Assembly (NCBI GenBank): GCA_900768035.1
Contig: CAAGBH010000015.1
Span: 1-16,286, forward strand
Source: Clostridia bacterium
GTDB taxonomy: Bacteria; Bacillota; Clostridia; Oscillospirales; Acutalibacteraceae
DNA length: 16,286 bases
Direction of reading: 5' to 3'
Both the position numbers and the translations under genes were made by a program. The notes below the pieces were generated by a model. That model was not told the origin of the DNA. It ran no database searches and worked only from the letters and a program-made list of their open reading frames with translations. Every line of letters starts with the position of its first letter. The first letter of the stretch is position 1. Shown here piece after piece: positions 7,435 to 13,637 of the stretch.

Positions 7435-8242
7435 CTTAAATATAAATAAAAACGGGAATGTGATATATATCACATTCCCAAAACTTGAAAATACAGGTAT
7501 CGTCCGCCACTTATTCTCTACCCGACTTGGCGGTGTAAGCACGGGCAGATACGAAAGTATGAATTTGAGTTTTTTAAACGGTGACCAAAGAGAAAATGTT
7601 TTAAAAAACTATCAGAATTTATGCGGCTGTGTCGGAATTGATGTAAATAATTTAGTATTAAGCCGCCAAACACATACTGACAATATTAAAACCGTAACAT
7701 CCCTTGATTGCGGAACAGGAATTTTCAAGGAATCTTTTTCAGATATAGACGGTCTTATAACCAACCAAAAGAACGTAGCATTGGTTACGCAATACGCCGA
7801 CTGCACACCTCTCTTGTTATGTGACCCTGTTAAGAAAGTGATTGCCTCTTCACACGCCGGTTGGCGTGGCACAGTCAAAGAAATCGGTAAAAAGACCGTA
7901 GAGAAAATGGTTTCGGAATTTTCCTGCAATCCTAAGAATATAATTGCAGGTATCGGCCCGTGCATCTGTCAAAAGTGCTACGAAGTGGATACACCTGTTT
8001 ATAACGAATTTTTGAAACTTAAATATCTTAATTTCGATAAGATATTTATTTCTAAAGGCAATGATAAATATATGCTTGATTTAGTCGAAGCAAATCGGCA
8101 AATTCTTGTAAACGCAGGTGTTTTAGAAAATAATATCGACCTTTCGGATATATGCACTTGCTGTAACAGTGATGAACTTCATTCCCACCGTGCAACAAAA
8201 GGTGAACGAGGCAACTTAGCCGCTATAATACAGTTAAAATAA
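7421..8242 (+). CDS. pgeF: Peptidoglycan editing factor PgeF (YlmD/YfiH, multicopper polyphenol oxidase-like)
   Basis: Member of the YfiH/DUF152 family. In E. coli PgeF removes wrongly placed L-serine from UDP-MurNAc-linked precursors, and older names are laccase or polyphenol oxidase. The 273-aa protein shows FSTRLGGVSTGRYESMNLSF (residues 32-51), SRQTHTD (His85), QYADCTPLLL (Cys128), SSHAGWRGT (His145) and IGPCICQKCYEV, which supply the His-Cys-His metal site. I chose the ATG at 7421 since AAAGGGA at 7405-7411 is at the right distance; a TTG at 7400 in the same frame would place this ribosome site inside the gene. Codons 12-20 contain a perfect 26-bp palindrome. Confidence 0.9.
   Translation: MISNNLNINKNGNVIYITFPKLENTGIVRHLFSTRLGGVSTGRYESMNLSFLNGDQRENVLKNYQNLCGCVGIDVNNLVLSRQTHTDNIKTVTSLDCGTGIFKESFSDIDGLITNQKNVALVTQYADCTPLLLCDPVKKVIASSHAGWRGTVKEIGKKTVEKMVSEFSCNPKNIIAGIGPCICQKCYEVDTPVYNEFLKLKYLNFDKIFISKGNDKYMLDLVEANRQILVNAGVLENNIDLSDICTCCNSDELHSHRATKGERGNLAAIIQLK
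7454..7479. repeat. Perfect 26-bp palindrome inside pgeF (CRP-site-like)
   Basis: Half site GGGAATGTGATAT is followed at once by its reverse complement, with no mismatch. The core TGTGA-N6-TCACA matches the binding pattern of CRP/FNR-family regulators. It codes for GNVIYITFP in pgeF. It may be an operator, an mRNA hairpin near the start of pgeF, or a coincidence of coding sequence. Confidence 0.6.
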
Positions 8243-8253
8243 ATGATGGGCCC

Positions 8254-8295
8254 TAGGGAGACACTTCGTAAAGAAGTTTTCTCCCTACTTTTTTT
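8254..8295 (+). terminator. Intrinsic terminator after pgeF
   Basis: TAGGGAGA (8254-8261) pairs with TCTCCCTA (8280-8287). An inner ACTTC/GAAGT stem sits inside, and seven T follow (8289-8295). It is 11 bases past the pgeF stop. Confidence 0.85.
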
Positions 8296-8381
8296 ATATA
8301 AAAATTGACACTTTCAGCTTGAAAGTATCATAGTGGGTTTCGTACTTTGAAATTATACCTATCTCAAAGATAAAATAATTA

Positions 8382-8508
8382 GTGATATTGAAACCTTGCG
8401 GTTTCAGTTATATTATATTCGCCACCAAAACTGTCCGAAGGACAATATCACGATGTGAAGCATCATATAACTGCGAAGCAATATCACTCGCCTTTGGCGA
8501 ATATAACT
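8382..8508. repeat. Hairpin cluster with alternating complementary octamers
   Basis: GTGATATT (8382) faces AATATCAC (8444 and 8480), and AGTTATAT (8406) faces ATATAACT (8465 and 8501). Between them are small hairpins: GAAACC/GGTTTC (8390-8405), GTCC/GGAC (8433-8443), GATG/CATC (8452-8464) and TCGCC/GGCGA (8488-8500). TATATTCGCC at 8414-8423 can pair with GGCGAATATA at 8496-8505. A further long hairpin GAGGC-CCTTCC/GGAAGG-GCCTC follows at 8509-8536. It resembles the compound intergenic repeats of gut Clostridia. Several pairings exclude each other. Confidence 0.6.
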
Positions 8509-8545
8509 GAGGCACCTTCCTTACGGAAGGCGCCTCTAATGCCCA

Positions 8546-8875
8546 TCATTTATTTTTATAAATTTCTTTTATATATCCCGCATAGTTTTTAACCTGAGTC
8601 CACATTTCATCAGTAACCACAACATCATTACCAAAAAGGGCGGTCTTCAAGGCTTGCTCGTCGAGTTTAATATTTTCCCCACCGCACAAAAAACCCACAC
8701 TCACATCAAAATAGTCCGCTATTTTGCAAAGTGTATCGGTTGAAAGACTTTTAATTCTCCCCTTTTTATAATCGGTCAATGACGAACGTGGTATATTACA
8801 CTCACGGCAAAGGGTTGTAATGTTAATCCCCTTGCTTTCGCACAGTTCTTCAATCAAATCATAAACAAATATCAT
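8546..8875 (-). CDS. XRE-family transcriptional repressor
   Basis: A 109-aa Cro/CI-type DNA-binding protein. The HTH_3 domain covers about residues 5-65: LIEELCESKGINITTLCRECNIPRSSLTDYKKGRIKSLSTDTLCKIADYFDVSVGFL, with the recognition helix around PRSSLTDYKKG. The C-terminal 45 residues may serve in dimer formation. Upstream, on the same DNA, are four copies of a near-palindrome that fits a dimeric repressor, and a consensus leftward promoter at 9002-8974. The gene is opposite to a zinc-ribbon gene and a sigma-like gene, an arrangement seen in small phage-derived control units. Its stop codon falls in the 16-bp inverted repeat. The DNA target is inferred from position. Confidence 0.85.
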   Translation of the reverse strand: MIFVYDLIEELCESKGINITTLCRECNIPRSSLTDYKKGRIKSLSTDTLCKIADYFDVSVGFLCGGENIKLDEQALKTALFGNDVVVTDEMWTQVKNYAGYIKEIYKNK

Positions 8876-8889
8876 TTTATCACCCGTTT

Positions 8890-8994
8890 TACTGAATTTA
8901 GTAATTTATACTTGACTTTTACTGAATTTAGTATTATAATTCAAAATAATACGAGATTTAGTAATTTTATTACATTATAATACTTTTTTTCGTA
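8890..8994. promoter_or_regulatory. Four operator-like sites at 30-31 bp spacing
   Basis: TACTGAATTTAGTA occurs at 8890-8903 (O1) and 8920-8933 (O2), within a 17-bp identical block starting three bases earlier. Related copies are TACGAGATTTAGTA at 8950-8963 (O3) and TACTTTTTTTCGTA at 8981-8994 (O4). O1/O2 are 12 of 14 self-complementary. The spacing is three helical turns, so repressor dimers would stand on one face of the DNA. O2 and O4 each sit in the spacer of one promoter. Confidence 0.75.
8912..8940 (+). promoter_or_regulatory. Rightward promoter for the zinc-ribbon/sigma-like genes
   Basis: TTGACT (8912-8917), 17-base spacer, TATAAT (8935-8940). Operator O2 fills the spacer and O3 lies just after the expected start of transcription near 8947. 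Confidence 0.75.
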
Positions 8995-9002
8995 ATTGTC
9001 AA
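8974..9002 (-). promoter_or_regulatory. Leftward promoter for the XRE repressor gene
   Basis: On the minus strand TTGACA (9002-8997), 17-base spacer, TATAAT (8979-8974), a full consensus match. Operator O4 fills the spacer. It points at the rightward promoter, so both transcripts would overlap by about 20 bases. Confidence 0.75.
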
Positions 9003-9021
9003 GAAAATATGAGGTGAAAAA

Positions 9022-9417
9022 ATGTATTCCTGCCTTGAATGTGGATGTGAATTTCAAAATCCAATAAAATTAATAGAAAAACACAACCTAAATACCCCAC
9101 CCTACGAAAGTATTTATGTATGCCCACGCTGCAAATCAACTTCATTTCAAAAAACCAAAATCAGTCATTGCCATTGTTGCGGCGCAAAATTAACCAACTC
9201 TCAAACTGAATATTGTAGCGAAGCGTGTAAAATAAAAGGCGAAAAACTCTGGAAAAAAGAGGTGAAAAGGAAGAAACTATTAAGTGACAGTCCCCTTTAC
9301 AAACTTGTAAGGGAGGTTGAAATATATAATAAACGCAACGGCACTTCATACAGTTACGGTCAGTATGTTGCACTTATCAAACCGAAAAGTCGGAGAAAAA
9401 ATAATGCTAAAAAATAA
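9022..9417 (+). CDS. Zinc-ribbon protein, phage-type, function unknown
   Basis: A 131-aa basic protein with two treble-clef/zinc-ribbon-like modules. The first uses CLECGC (Cys4, Cys7, Cys9) and CPRC (Cys34, Cys37); the second uses CHCCG (Cys50, Cys52, Cys53) and CSEAC (Cys65, Cys69). The rest is rich in Lys and Arg (KKEVKRKKLL) and ends in PKSRRKNNAKK, which suits nucleic-acid binding. The ribosome site TGAGGTGAAAAA precedes the ATG. It is the first gene rightward from the repressor-controlled promoter and overlaps the sigma-like gene by 14 bases. Similar short proteins occur in Clostridia prophages and integrative elements, but I do not know a function. Confidence 0.75.
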   Translation: MYSCLECGCEFQNPIKLIEKHNLNTPPYESIYVCPRCKSTSFQKTKISHCHCCGAKLTNSQTEYCSEACKIKGEKLWKKEVKRKKLLSDSPLYKLVREVEIYNKRNGTSYSYGQYVALIKPKSRRKNNAKK

Positions 9418-9715
9418 AAAGAAATATTTAAATTCATATTTATTGCAACAAACTAAAATCTCAAGACTTCGTGAAATGATAAGCATTAATCCCGAAATGC
9501 GAGAGGAATATGAAAAACAAATTATTTGCTCTAAAAATTTGCGAATTGATATTGAAAATAAGATTTCAAAAGTTGACGACGGTATTTTAAGCGAACTGTT
9601 ATTTCAAAAATACATCTGCGGGCGCACCCTTGAAGAAATAAGCCTTATTATAAATTACAGCAAACGCCAAACCGAAAGATTTCACAGATATGCTTTGGAA
9701 AAATTTGAACTGTAA
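9404..9715 (+). CDS. Sigma-region-4-like phage-type transcription regulator
   Basis: A 103-aa protein with a helical coiled N-terminal part (about residues 10-55) and a C-terminal helix-turn-helix like sigma-70 region 4: LLFQKYICGRTLEEISLIINYSKRQTERFHRYALEKF (65-101). This layout is that of the DUF1492/ArpU/RinA-type late-gene regulators of Firmicutes phages. The ATG at 9404 is preferred over an in-frame ATG at 9317, since GGAG lies just upstream and the extra 29 residues would only shadow the zinc-ribbon gene. The 14-base overlap means the two genes are co-translated. No phage structural or integrase genes lie nearby, so it may be a domesticated remnant. Confidence 0.72.
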   Translation: MLKNKKKYLNSYLLQQTKISRLREMISINPEMREEYEKQIICSKNLRIDIENKISKVDDGILSELLFQKYICGRTLEEISLIINYSKRQTERFHRYALEKFEL

Positions 9716-9721
9716 TACTGC

Positions 9722-9768
9722 TTTACTTTCTGATTAAAAGGTTGTATAATATTAAAGAACAAATGTTC
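9722..9768 (+). promoter_or_regulatory. dinB promoter with LexA (SOS) box
   Basis: TTTACT (9722-9727), 17-base spacer, TATAAT (9745-9750). GAACAAATGTTC at 9757-9768 is a perfect Firmicutes LexA operator of form GAAC-N4-GTTC and covers the expected start of transcription. LexA would block transcription until DNA damage. Confidence 0.88.
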
Positions 9769-9786
9769 AAGGAGAGGGTGTAAAAT

Positions 9787-10965
9787 TTGAGCGAAAGAAT
9801 TATACTTCATTGCGACCTTAATAATTTCTTTGCATCTGTTTCGCTAATTTTTAACCCCACTTTGAAAAACTTGCCCGTTGCAGTCTGCGGTGACAGTGAA
9901 AACCGCCACGGTATTATCCTTGCTAAAAACGAACTTGCAAAAACATTCGGTGTGAAAACCGCCGAGCCGATATTTCAGGCCCAACGCAAATGTCCCGACC
10001 TTGTGTTGTTACCTGCCATTTATGAGGAGTATGAAAAATATTCAAAAAAAGCACAGGAAATATACTCAAGATATACCGATATGATTGAGCCTTTCGGCAT
10101 TGACGAATGTTGGCTTGATGTTACAGGAAGCACTCTGCTTTTTGGTAACCCAGAAAAGATTGCAAACCTTATAAGAAACGATATTAAACGAGAACTCGGC
10201 ATTACCATTTCGGTTGGTGTTAGTTTTAATAAAATATTTGCAAAATTGGGCTCTGATATGAAAAAGCCGGATGCGGTAACGATTATTTCTAAAGAAAATT
10301 TTAAAAATAAAGTTTGGGGACTTCCTATAACCGACCTGTTGTTTGTTGGTAAAAATACCGCAGAAAAATTAAAATCTATCGGTGTAAACACGATTGGTGA
10401 TATAACATTGTGCGACGATGCAACCCTTAAAAGACTTTTAGGCAAAAACGGTATTGACCTTAAAAACTATGCATTGGGTAATGATAATTCCCCCGTTGTG
10501 CCGATAACTAAAGACAGTAAACCCAAAAGCGTTGGAAAATCCGTAACTTGCGGACAAGATTTCACCAATAACGAACAGGTATGGAAAGCCTTTTTAACCT
10601 TTGCCCAAAATATTTCAGATACACTCAGAAAACACAATCTATATGCCGGCGGTGTTCAGGTCCATATACGCACGTCTTCCCTTGTCACCAAAGAATTCAG
10701 CCATACATTTAATGATACAACTAACTGCTCTCTGACCCTCGCAAAACGAGGTTTTGACGTTTTTTGCGAGAACTATCATTTTGCAGAACCTCTTCGCTCG
10801 GTCGGACTTCGTGCAATAAATCTCAAAAATGAAAACACCGCTATACAGCAAGATATTTTCGGCGATAACGAAAAATTGCTCGAAACCGAAAAAATAGAAG
10901 ATTCAGTTTATAAGGTAAGGCAAAAATTCGGTAAATCGGCTGTCAAACGAGGAAGAATTGTGTAG
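9787..10965 (+). CDS. dinB: DNA polymerase IV (Y-family, DinB)
   Basis: Error-prone translesion polymerase that extends past damaged bases. The 392-aa chain has the Y-family catalytic motifs: ILHCDLNNFFASVS (Asp10; Phe14 at the steric gate), FGIDECWLDVT (Asp106-Glu107), SVGVSFNKIFAKLGSDMKKPD (142-162), a helix-hairpin-helix around LLFVGKNTAEKLKSIGVNTIGD, and the little-finger domain from about 245. QQDIF at 354-358 is a likely beta-clamp binding motif. The start codon is TTG after ribosome site GGAGAGGGTG. SOS control is shown by the LexA box 18 bases before the start codon. No partner genes such as imuA follow, so it is a single-gene unit. Confidence 0.95.
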   Translation: MSERIILHCDLNNFFASVSLIFNPTLKNLPVAVCGDSENRHGIILAKNELAKTFGVKTAEPIFQAQRKCPDLVLLPAIYEEYEKYSKKAQEIYSRYTDMIEPFGIDECWLDVTGSTLLFGNPEKIANLIRNDIKRELGITISVGVSFNKIFAKLGSDMKKPDAVTIISKENFKNKVWGLPITDLLFVGKNTAEKLKSIGVNTIGDITLCDDATLKRLLGKNGIDLKNYALGNDNSPVVPITKDSKPKSVGKSVTCGQDFTNNEQVWKAFLTFAQNISDTLRKHNLYAGGVQVHIRTSSLVTKEFSHTFNDTTNCSLTLAKRGFDVFCENYHFAEPLRSVGLRAINLKNENTAIQQDIFGDNEKLLETEKIEDSVYKVRQKFGKSAVKRGRIV

Positions 10966-10991
10966 ACAATTGACAGATTTAGTTGTATAAT
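10963..10991 (+). promoter_or_regulatory. Promoter of the LCP gene
   Basis: TAGACA (10963-10968), 17-base spacer, TATAAT (10986-10991). The -35 box overlaps the dinB stop codon. The stretch TTGTATAATACTAAAG is almost the same as at the dinB promoter. Confidence 0.65.
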
Positions 10992-11022
10992 ACTAAAGTA
11001 AAATTTATTTTAGGAGATTTCT

Positions 11023-12096
11023 ATGCGCTATACCGAACAATTCGACGATAATATTGATATTTATAGTTCCTATCAAGATATTTCTTCTTCAAGCAAACCG
11101 CAAAAAAAGAAAAAGAAGAAAAAAAGAAAAAACACTTTCGTGAAAGTGTTAGTGGTGATTTTATGTATAGTCTTAGTTGCATCTATTGCACTTTATGGTT
11201 ATGCATATTATCTGATAAATAAAATCGACCGCCAACCCCTTGAAAGTGAAGACCTTAATATAACTACCAACCAGTATGATTCGGTTAAGAATATTGCTTT
11301 ATTGGGTATCGATTCCCGTAAGGATAATGACTCTGGACGTTCCGATGCGGTGTTAGTGCTTACAATTGATAAACAACACAAAAAAATTAAACTAACATCA
11401 ATTGCAAGAGATACCTACGTCCAAATTGACGGGCATTCACAGGATAAACTAACACACGCCTATGCATACGGAAAATCTGACCTTGCAGTCAAAACGCTAA
11501 ATAAAAATTTTGATTTAGAAATTACCGACTATGTAACAGTAAATTTCTTCGGATTTGCAAGAATTATTGATTATATCGGTGGGGTAACAATAGATGTAGA
11601 CAAAAAAGAGATGAACAATCTCAACAGCACTATTATTCCAGAAATCAATAAAAAAGGTCTTCCTTGCGAAAAAATCAAGAAAACAGGCTTACAGCAACTT
11701 ACAGGCGCACAGGCAATGTGTTATTCGAGAATACGCAAGGTTGACAGCGATATAATGCGTGGAAACCGTCAAAAAGAAGTTTTATCTGCAATGTTTGATA
11801 AAGTTAAGGGAATGAGTGTAACAAAACTCCCCGCACTTACCGAAATGATTTTAAGCGAATGTAAAACTTCGCTTTCAACCAATGATATTATGTCTATGGG
11901 AATGTGGGCGGTTACTTCCTCCCCCGAAATCGTAAACTTAAGTATTCCTAACGATAACATTAAATCAAGCGGTAAAATCATTCGTGGTGTTCGGTATTAT
12001 GTATATGACCTTGAAACAGCTAAGCAGGAAATCAAAGATTTTATTTTTGAAACAGGAAATTATTCAGAAGATAAAACAACCTCAGATTCAAACTGA
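11023..12096 (+). CDS. LytR-CpsA-Psr (LCP) family cell-wall glycopolymer ligase
   Basis: Membrane enzyme that moves undecaprenyl-linked wall polymers (teichoic acids, capsule) onto peptidoglycan. The cytoplasmic N-terminus has a run of eight lysines (QKKKKKKKKRKN-like, residues 27-37), followed by one membrane helix at about 40-64 (VKVLVVILCIVLVASIALYGYAYY). The extracellular LCP domain covers about 88-290: NIALLGIDSRKDNDSGRSDAVLVLTID, TSIARDTYV, KLTHAYAYG, GFARIIDYIGGVTIDV and RIRKVDSDIMRGNRQKEVL, with the Arg and Asp residues that bind the lipid pyrophosphate. The 357-aa length is ordinary. It might act on the polysaccharide controlled by the kinase module upstream, but it has its own promoter. 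The ribosome site is TAGGAG. Confidence 0.92.
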   Translation: MRYTEQFDDNIDIYSSYQDISSSSKPQKKKKKKKRKNTFVKVLVVILCIVLVASIALYGYAYYLINKIDRQPLESEDLNITTNQYDSVKNIALLGIDSRKDNDSGRSDAVLVLTIDKQHKKIKLTSIARDTYVQIDGHSQDKLTHAYAYGKSDLAVKTLNKNFDLEITDYVTVNFFGFARIIDYIGGVTIDVDKKEMNNLNSTIIPEINKKGLPCEKIKKTGLQQLTGAQAMCYSRIRKVDSDIMRGNRQKEVLSAMFDKVKGMSVTKLPALTEMILSECKTSLSTNDIMSMGMWAVTSSPEIVNLSIPNDNIKSSGKIIRGVRYYVYDLETAKQEIKDFIFETGNYSEDKTTSDSN

Positions 12097-12114
12097 ATCT
12101 GAGGTTACTTTTTT
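12078..12114. terminator. Bidirectional terminator between the LCP gene and the S26 peptidase gene
   Basis: A perfect 13-bp stem AACCTCAGATTCA/TGAATCTGAGGTT with loop AAC, followed by six T on the plus strand; the minus-strand side reads TTGTTTTAT. The stop codons of both converging genes lie inside the hairpin. Confidence 0.9.
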
Positions 12115-12566
12115 GCAAATATTTTTCTTTTAATACGTGATAGTGTAGGTCTGATTTTCTTGAAAACAAATCTTGCAGGATATGAAATTCTGATATAAAC
12201 AACATAGAGTTTATATTTAAAACTTTTATCACATTCGTAATACTTACTGTCTCTGTGAAATCCCACCATGACTCCGATTATTTCATCATCAGAAACGTCA
12301 CACTCGTTTATATAAAGATTATCGCCTCTTATGACGTAACCGTCTTTCCTGATTTTTATAAGACGGTGAAGTATATATTCATCATCTGTACCTTTTTTGG
12401 TATAAAGCAAAACATCATTTACTTTAAGCGGTCGGCTGATTTTCTTGACAACAGCCATATCTCTATCGGGACGAAACAACGGCAACATACTTGTACCAAC
12501 GGTAAGCCCGACAATTTCATCACTTGTTTTAAAAACTTTGTGAGCGTTTTTAAAATTATTTTCCAT
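12105..12566 (-). CDS. S24/S26-family peptidase, SipW-like (Ser/His type)
   Basis: A 153-aa protein with a compact signal-peptidase-type core. VGTSMLPLFRPDRDMAVVKK holds the nucleophile Ser26 in the GxSMxP motif. YILHRLIKI has His67-Arg68 where bacterial type I enzymes have Lys, the arrangement of the ER/SipW subtype. YVIRGDNLYINEC (78-90) matches the GDN box. Unlike SipW there is no clear membrane helix before the active site; a weak hydrophobic stretch occurs at about 120-135. It is the last gene of the kinase-PqqD-peptidase operon, with its ATG overlapping the PqqD stop by one base. I infer that it cuts a leader from a modified peptide, possibly the 46-aa product encoded upstream. Processing of the secreted proteins upstream is the alternative. 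Confidence 0.75.
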   Translation of the reverse strand: MENNFKNAHKVFKTSDEIVGLTVGTSMLPLFRPDRDMAVVKKISRPLKVNDVLLYTKKGTDDEYILHRLIKIRKDGYVIRGDNLYINECDVSDDEIIGVMVGFHRDSKYYECDKSFKYKLYVVYIRISYPARFVFKKIRPTLSRIKRKIFAKK

Positions 12567-12832
12567 TATTCCAACACATCGGCTTCTTTAAGTTTTGTTA
12601 TAAAATCATTAACGATTTTTTCAATATCCAGTTCAGGCGTAATTTCAAAATCTTTCTTGAGTGAATTAACAATTTCTTCAACCGTAACATCATTTTTTAG
12701 CATTTCTAAAATATAAACACCCGTATCGTTAAGTTTAATGAGATTGTTATAATCGGAGTTGACATCATCAACTGCAACAGCAACCTTCTGACCTGCAACA
12801 TCGTTTAAAACAAAATTATATTTAAGTTTCAT
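12566..12832 (-). CDS. PqqD-family peptide chaperone (RiPP recognition element-like)
   Basis: An 88-aa PqqD-type protein. Such winged-helix domains bind leader peptides of ribosomal peptides and present them to modifying enzymes. Visible features are KYNFVLNDVAGQKVAVAV (beta hairpin, residues 4-21), NNLIKLNDTGVYILEML (29-45, typical of PqqD: I.LNxTG..I...L) and the helical end VEEIVNSLKKDFEI...DIEKIVNDFITKLKEADVLE. I chose the start at 12832, preceded by AAGGAG, not an upstream ATG at 12880 in the same frame that lies deep in the kinase gene. The first codons overlap the kinase stop by 11 bases. Proteins like this occur with HPr-kinase-like enzymes in lasso-peptide loci of Firmicutes. Confidence 0.85.
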   Translation of the reverse strand: MKLKYNFVLNDVAGQKVAVAVDDVNSDYNNLIKLNDTGVYILEMLKNDVTVEEIVNSLKKDFEITPELDIEKIVNDFITKLKEADVLE

Positions 12833-13544
12833 TATTATTCTCCTTAAAGATTGTATTGTAAGCGACTTCGGCTGATTCAATATTTGGTCTACAGGTTATC
12901 TTCCACAAACTGCAAACTTTCAATAATCTATCAACCAAAGATAAAGTATTATACACCGCAATAGGATTGTTTTTGGGGATATAAGCCTGATTGAAAATTA
13001 AATCAATAGCATCAACTGGATTCATTGGCTCACAATAATTTTTATCACCACGTTCAATAAAACATAAATGCTTAAGAGGAACTCTGCCAATCGTACCGTA
13101 ATGTTCTTTGCCACACCATGGCGCACCGTATCCGTATGGATATTTTTTCTCCTCAAAAAAACGAATAATCGGTTTGTCACCATTTACAATAGTAAGTCTC
13201 TCTCCCAAAAGCTGACGCCAAAAAAGTGTATGCGTGGTTTTACCTGTACCGCTAAGCGCCGCAAAAGCAACACCAATACCATCAACATCTATTAACGATG
13301 CATGCAAGAAAAAAGCATTATTAAAAGGCAACCATTCAATAAATTTGCGGTGATAAGCCGCAACCGATAACATCTTATCACTGATAGGATATTTTATTAG
13401 TCTTTTTTCATAATCAATATCATTTTGTGATATTTCAAAAGAAACTTGGGGCAAATTTTCAGTTTCAAAATTTTTAAAAAATTCTTCAACTAAAGTATTT
13501 GTATTTTTAAATTCAATATTAAAGTCTGCAATACGATATTTCAT
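12822..13544 (-). CDS. HPr-kinase/phosphorylase-like ATPase (HprK-related serine kinase)
   Basis: A 240-aa protein with the PEP-carboxykinase-like P-loop of HprK. Key points are FFLHASLID (His81), FAALSGTGKTTHT (94-106, Walker A, Lys102), IVNGDKPII (Asp123, acidic metal site) and GAPWCGKEHYG (140-150, a motif typical of the HprK-related, PqqD-linked group). The N-terminal HprK domain of true CcpA-pathway kinases and its C-terminal signature are missing, so it is not the carbon-control enzyme. Related kinases phosphorylate a serine of the paeninodin lasso peptide. It opens the operon with PqqD and the S26 peptidase. The ribosome site is GTGAGGG; I see no convincing promoter in the 60 bases before it, so read-through from the upstream genes past the hairpin is possible. 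Confidence 0.85.
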   Translation of the reverse strand: MKYRIADFNIEFKNTNTLVEEFFKNFETENLPQVSFEISQNDIDYEKRLIKYPISDKMLSVAAYHRKFIEWLPFNNAFFLHASLIDVDGIGVAFAALSGTGKTTHTLFWRQLLGERLTIVNGDKPIIRFFEEKKYPYGYGAPWCGKEHYGTIGRVPLKHLCFIERGDKNYCEPMNPVDAIDLIFNQAYIPKNNPIAVYNTLSLVDRLLKVCSLWKITCRPNIESAEVAYNTIFKENNNET

Positions 13545-13604
13545 TGATTTGCCCTCACTTTCTTTTTAAACATTAATTGTAAATTTGATATGCTACCTAA
13601 AAAT

Positions 13605-13628
13605 TAAGACCGCAGTTACGCGGTCTTA
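13605..13628 (-). terminator. Intrinsic terminator after the Ser-rich gene
   Basis: Perfect 9-bp stem TAAGACCGC/GCGGTCTTA with a 6-base loop, 9 bases after the stop codon, followed on the minus strand by AATTTTTAGG. The T run is short, so some read-through into the kinase gene is possible. Confidence 0.75.
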
Positions 13629-13637
13629 AAATTTTAA

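Larger units (their letters stand above)
8236..8556. repeat. Gene-free element bounded by a perfect 16-bp inverted repeat (MITE-like)
   Basis: AAAATAAATGATGGGC at 8236-8251 is repeated in exact inverse at 8541-8556. The repeat contains the stop codons of both flanking convergent genes (pgeF TAA at 8240-8242; XRE gene TGA at 8548-8546). The 289 bases between carry the pgeF terminator, a cluster of hairpins and no ORF of note. No target-site duplication longer than 2 bases is seen. It could be a small non-autonomous mobile element, or a repeat-type terminator region whose arms pair in RNA. Confidence 0.6.

Noticed and set aside
8305..8333. Promoter for a small RNA (TTGACA plus an ACTTTC/GAAAGT dyad)
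   Set aside because: The -35 box is perfect, but the base run at the -10 position (TCATAG) is poor and no transcript unit can be defined.
8382..8508. CRISPR array
   Set aside because: Repeats are only 8 bases, occur in both orientations and have no regular spacers; no cas genes are nearby.
8236..8556. Insertion sequence remnant
   Set aside because: No transposase fragment can be read in any frame, so only a non-autonomous element or repeat can be claimed.
10970..10991. Promoter TTGACA with TATAAT before the LCP gene
   Set aside because: The spacing is only 10 bases. The overlapping TAGACA at 10963 has the correct 17-base spacing.
11100..11135. Slippage frameshift in the A-rich lysine run of the LCP gene
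   Set aside because: The run is broken by G bases, the frame stays open on both sides and basic cytoplasmic tails are normal in LCP proteins.
12255..12716. 153-codon open frame on the plus strand opposite the peptidase and PqqD genes
   Set aside because: It is the antisense of two well-supported genes, has no ribosome site and its translation resembles no protein.
12832..12880. Upstream ATG for the PqqD-like gene
   Set aside because: It would add 16 residues that only mirror the kinase gene; the ATG at 12832 has an AAGGAG site.
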